Below are positions 6,630 to 7,767 of a stretch of DNA of 7,767 bases, piece by piece. Within the stretch, counting starts at the first letter, position 1. Each line of letters begins with the position of its first letter. Location of the stretch: NCBI GenBank assembly GCA_030617485.1, contig JAUWVK010000069.1, positions 1 to 7,767 of the forward strand, in the 5' to 3' direction. A program made the translations under genes and the position numbers. The notes below the pieces were generated by a model. That model searched no databases. It saw only the letters and a program-made list of their open reading frames with translations, and was not told the origin of the DNA. This DNA comes from Gammaproteobacteria bacterium. GTDB lineage: Bacteria; Pseudomonadota; Gammaproteobacteria; SZUA-152.

Positions 6630-7715
6630 CTACGTTAAAGCTGCAACAACAGCATCACCCATTTCGGAAGTGCTGACTTTTTGCATACCGTCGCTCGTAC
6701 TGTCACTAAAGATATCTGCTGTACGCAAACCTTCATCTAACACACGTTCAACTGCTTTCTCGATACGGTCTGCCATTACTGCTTCATTTAGCGAATAACG
6801 CAACATCATGGCTACCGATAAAATTGTCGCCAATGGGTTAGCCACGTTTTGTCCGGCGATGTCTGGAGCTGAACCATGTATCGGTTCGTACATGCCCTTG
6901 CCATTGGCATCCAGTGACGCCGATGGCAGCATACCGATGGAACCCGTTAACATCGCAGCACAATCAGAAAGAATATCTCCGAACATGTTGGTGGTTACCA
7001 TTACATCGAACTGCTTAGGTGCGCGCACCAGTTGCATAGCTGCGTTATCCACGTACATATGTGACAACTCCACCTCAGGATAGTCTTTCGATACACGAAC
7101 CATCACTTCACGCCACAGCTCGGTGCATTCCAGCACGTTGGCTTTGTCCACAGAACACAACTTTTTACCGCGTTTCATGGCGATTTTAAATGCCGAATGG
7201 CCAATGCGCTCAATCTCCGACTCGGAATACACCAACGTATTGAAACCCTGCTTCTCGCCGTTATCGAGCGTGCGCACACCCCGCGGCTGACCGAAATAAA
7301 TGCCGCCGGTGAGCTCGCGCACAATCATGATATCCAACCCTGAAACTACCTCGGGTTTCAATGTAGACGCATCGGCTAACTGTTTATAAAGAATCGCAGG
7401 ACGTAAATTAGAAAACAGTTCCAACTCGGCGCGCAAACCCAGCAGGCCTTTTTCCGGGCGCACGCTAATATCCAGTGATTCCCACTGATAACCACCCACG
7501 GCGCCCAATAAAATCGCATCGGATTTTTTTGCAAGCGCCAACGTATCATCAGGTAACGGTTTACCGCTGGCTTCGTAACCTGAACCACCAACTGGCGCTT
7601 CGTTCATTTCGATATCAAGACCATCGGTACGCAGACTTTCTAAAACTTTGACGGCTTCAGAAATGATTTCAGGGCCTATACCATCACCAGGTAAAACTGC
7701 TATTTTTTTAGTCAT
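6630..7715 (-). CDS. leuB: 3-isopropylmalate dehydrogenase
   Basis: LeuB oxidises and decarboxylates 3-isopropylmalate to 4-methyl-2-oxopentanoate with NAD+, the third step specific to leucine synthesis, as a cytoplasmic homodimer. The 361-residue protein is of standard length. It has the N-terminal [10 protein letters not shown]; substrate-binding Arg95, Arg105 and Arg133; Tyr140 in [16 protein letters not shown]; Lys191 in SVDKANVL; the metal-binding Asp223, Asp247 and Asp251 in YVDN and NMFGDILSD; and the NAD-binding [14 protein letters not shown] (281-294). These correspond to the residues established for the Thermus enzyme. The start is the ATG at 7715, which gives the canonical [14 protein letters not shown]; only weak AG-rich sequence precedes it. 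leuC and leuD usually lie just upstream and would be beyond the right edge. asd follows 75 bases downstream. Confidence 0.98.
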   Translation of the reverse strand: MTKKIAVLPGDGIGPEIISEAVKVLESLRTDGLDIEMNEAPVGGSGYEASGKPLPDDTLALAKKSDAILLGAVGGYQWESLDISVRPEKGLLGLRAELELFSNLRPAILYKQLADASTLKPEVVSGLDIMIVRELTGGIYFGQPRGVRTLDNGEKQGFNTLVYSESEIERIGHSAFKIAMKRGKKLCSVDKANVLECTELWREVMVRVSKDYPEVELSHMYVDNAAMQLVRAPKQFDVMVTTNMFGDILSDCAAMLTGSIGMLPSASLDANGKGMYEPIHGSAPDIAGQNVANPLATILSVAMMLRYSLNEAVMADRIEKAVERVLDEGLRTADIFSDSTSDGMQKVSTSEMGDAVVAALT

Positions 7716-7730
7716 GCTCTTTATTCTCTG

Positions 7731-7767
7731 TAAAAAGTTCTCTATAAAAAGTTTTCCGTAAAAACCA
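7731..7767 (-). repeat. Three short 14-base-spaced repeats upstream of leuB
   Basis: The plus-strand motif TAAAAAgtt recurs at 7731, 7745 and 7759, exactly 14 bases apart; the third copy is imperfect (TAAAAAcca) and reaches the window edge. On the minus strand these are TTTTTA tracts 16 to about 50 bases before the leuB ATG. They may be slippage repeats, or an A/T-rich leader element in the gap upstream of leuB. Confidence 0.5.

Overview
The window is a chromosomal segment of a gammaproteobacterium, moderately AT-rich, with every gene on the minus strand. Read in the direction of transcription (right to left) the order is leuB, asd, fimV, a gene for a CbiQ/EcfT-like membrane protein, truA and trpF, the last cut by the left edge. 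The neighbourhood leuB-asd-fimV-truA-trpF is a conserved housekeeping block in pseudomonads and related gammaproteobacteria. A FimV protein with a signal peptide, LysM-like domain, one membrane helix and an acidic cytoplasmic tail suggests an organism with polar type IV pili or related polar machinery. I cannot name the genus.

Right part (5439-7767): leuB (3-isopropylmalate dehydrogenase, leucine synthesis) and asd (aspartate-semialdehyde dehydrogenase; lysine, threonine, methionine and cell-wall diaminopimelate) are 75 bases apart with no convincing terminator between them. Both keep all catalytic residues I could check. The sequence upstream of leuB carries three copies of a 14-base A/T-rich repeat. 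The asd-fimV gap (5150-5438) holds a fair sigma70-type promoter and, in the inferred fimV leader, a 38-base hairpin with a perfect 9-bp outer stem.

Middle (2135-5149): fimV (849 residues) ends in a textbook intrinsic terminator (2527-2560). The roughly 390 bases between that terminator and the next gene contain no believable gene. Instead they hold an array of small hairpins (about 2200-2526), built from roughly four degenerate tandem units of 79-87 bases. On the minus strand most of the hairpin loops carry GGA: ATGGAC, ATGGAT, AAGGAT, TGGAT, AGGGAT and repeated GCAGGAGCA. GGA displayed in hairpin loops is the hallmark of CsrA/RsmA-binding RNAs such as CsrB and RsmZ. The array could therefore be a CsrA-titrating RNA, or a dispersed REP/MITE-like intergenic repeat. 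This is the most interesting part of the window; no convincing promoter for a free-standing RNA was found.

Left part (1-2134): a 247-residue CbiQ-like protein that looks like an orphan ECF-transporter T component, with no ATPase or substrate-binding partner nearby and no canonical coupling motifs; then truA (tRNA pseudouridine synthase) and the first 173 codons of trpF (phosphoribosylanthranilate isomerase, tryptophan synthesis). The three genes are closely spaced and probably co-transcribed.
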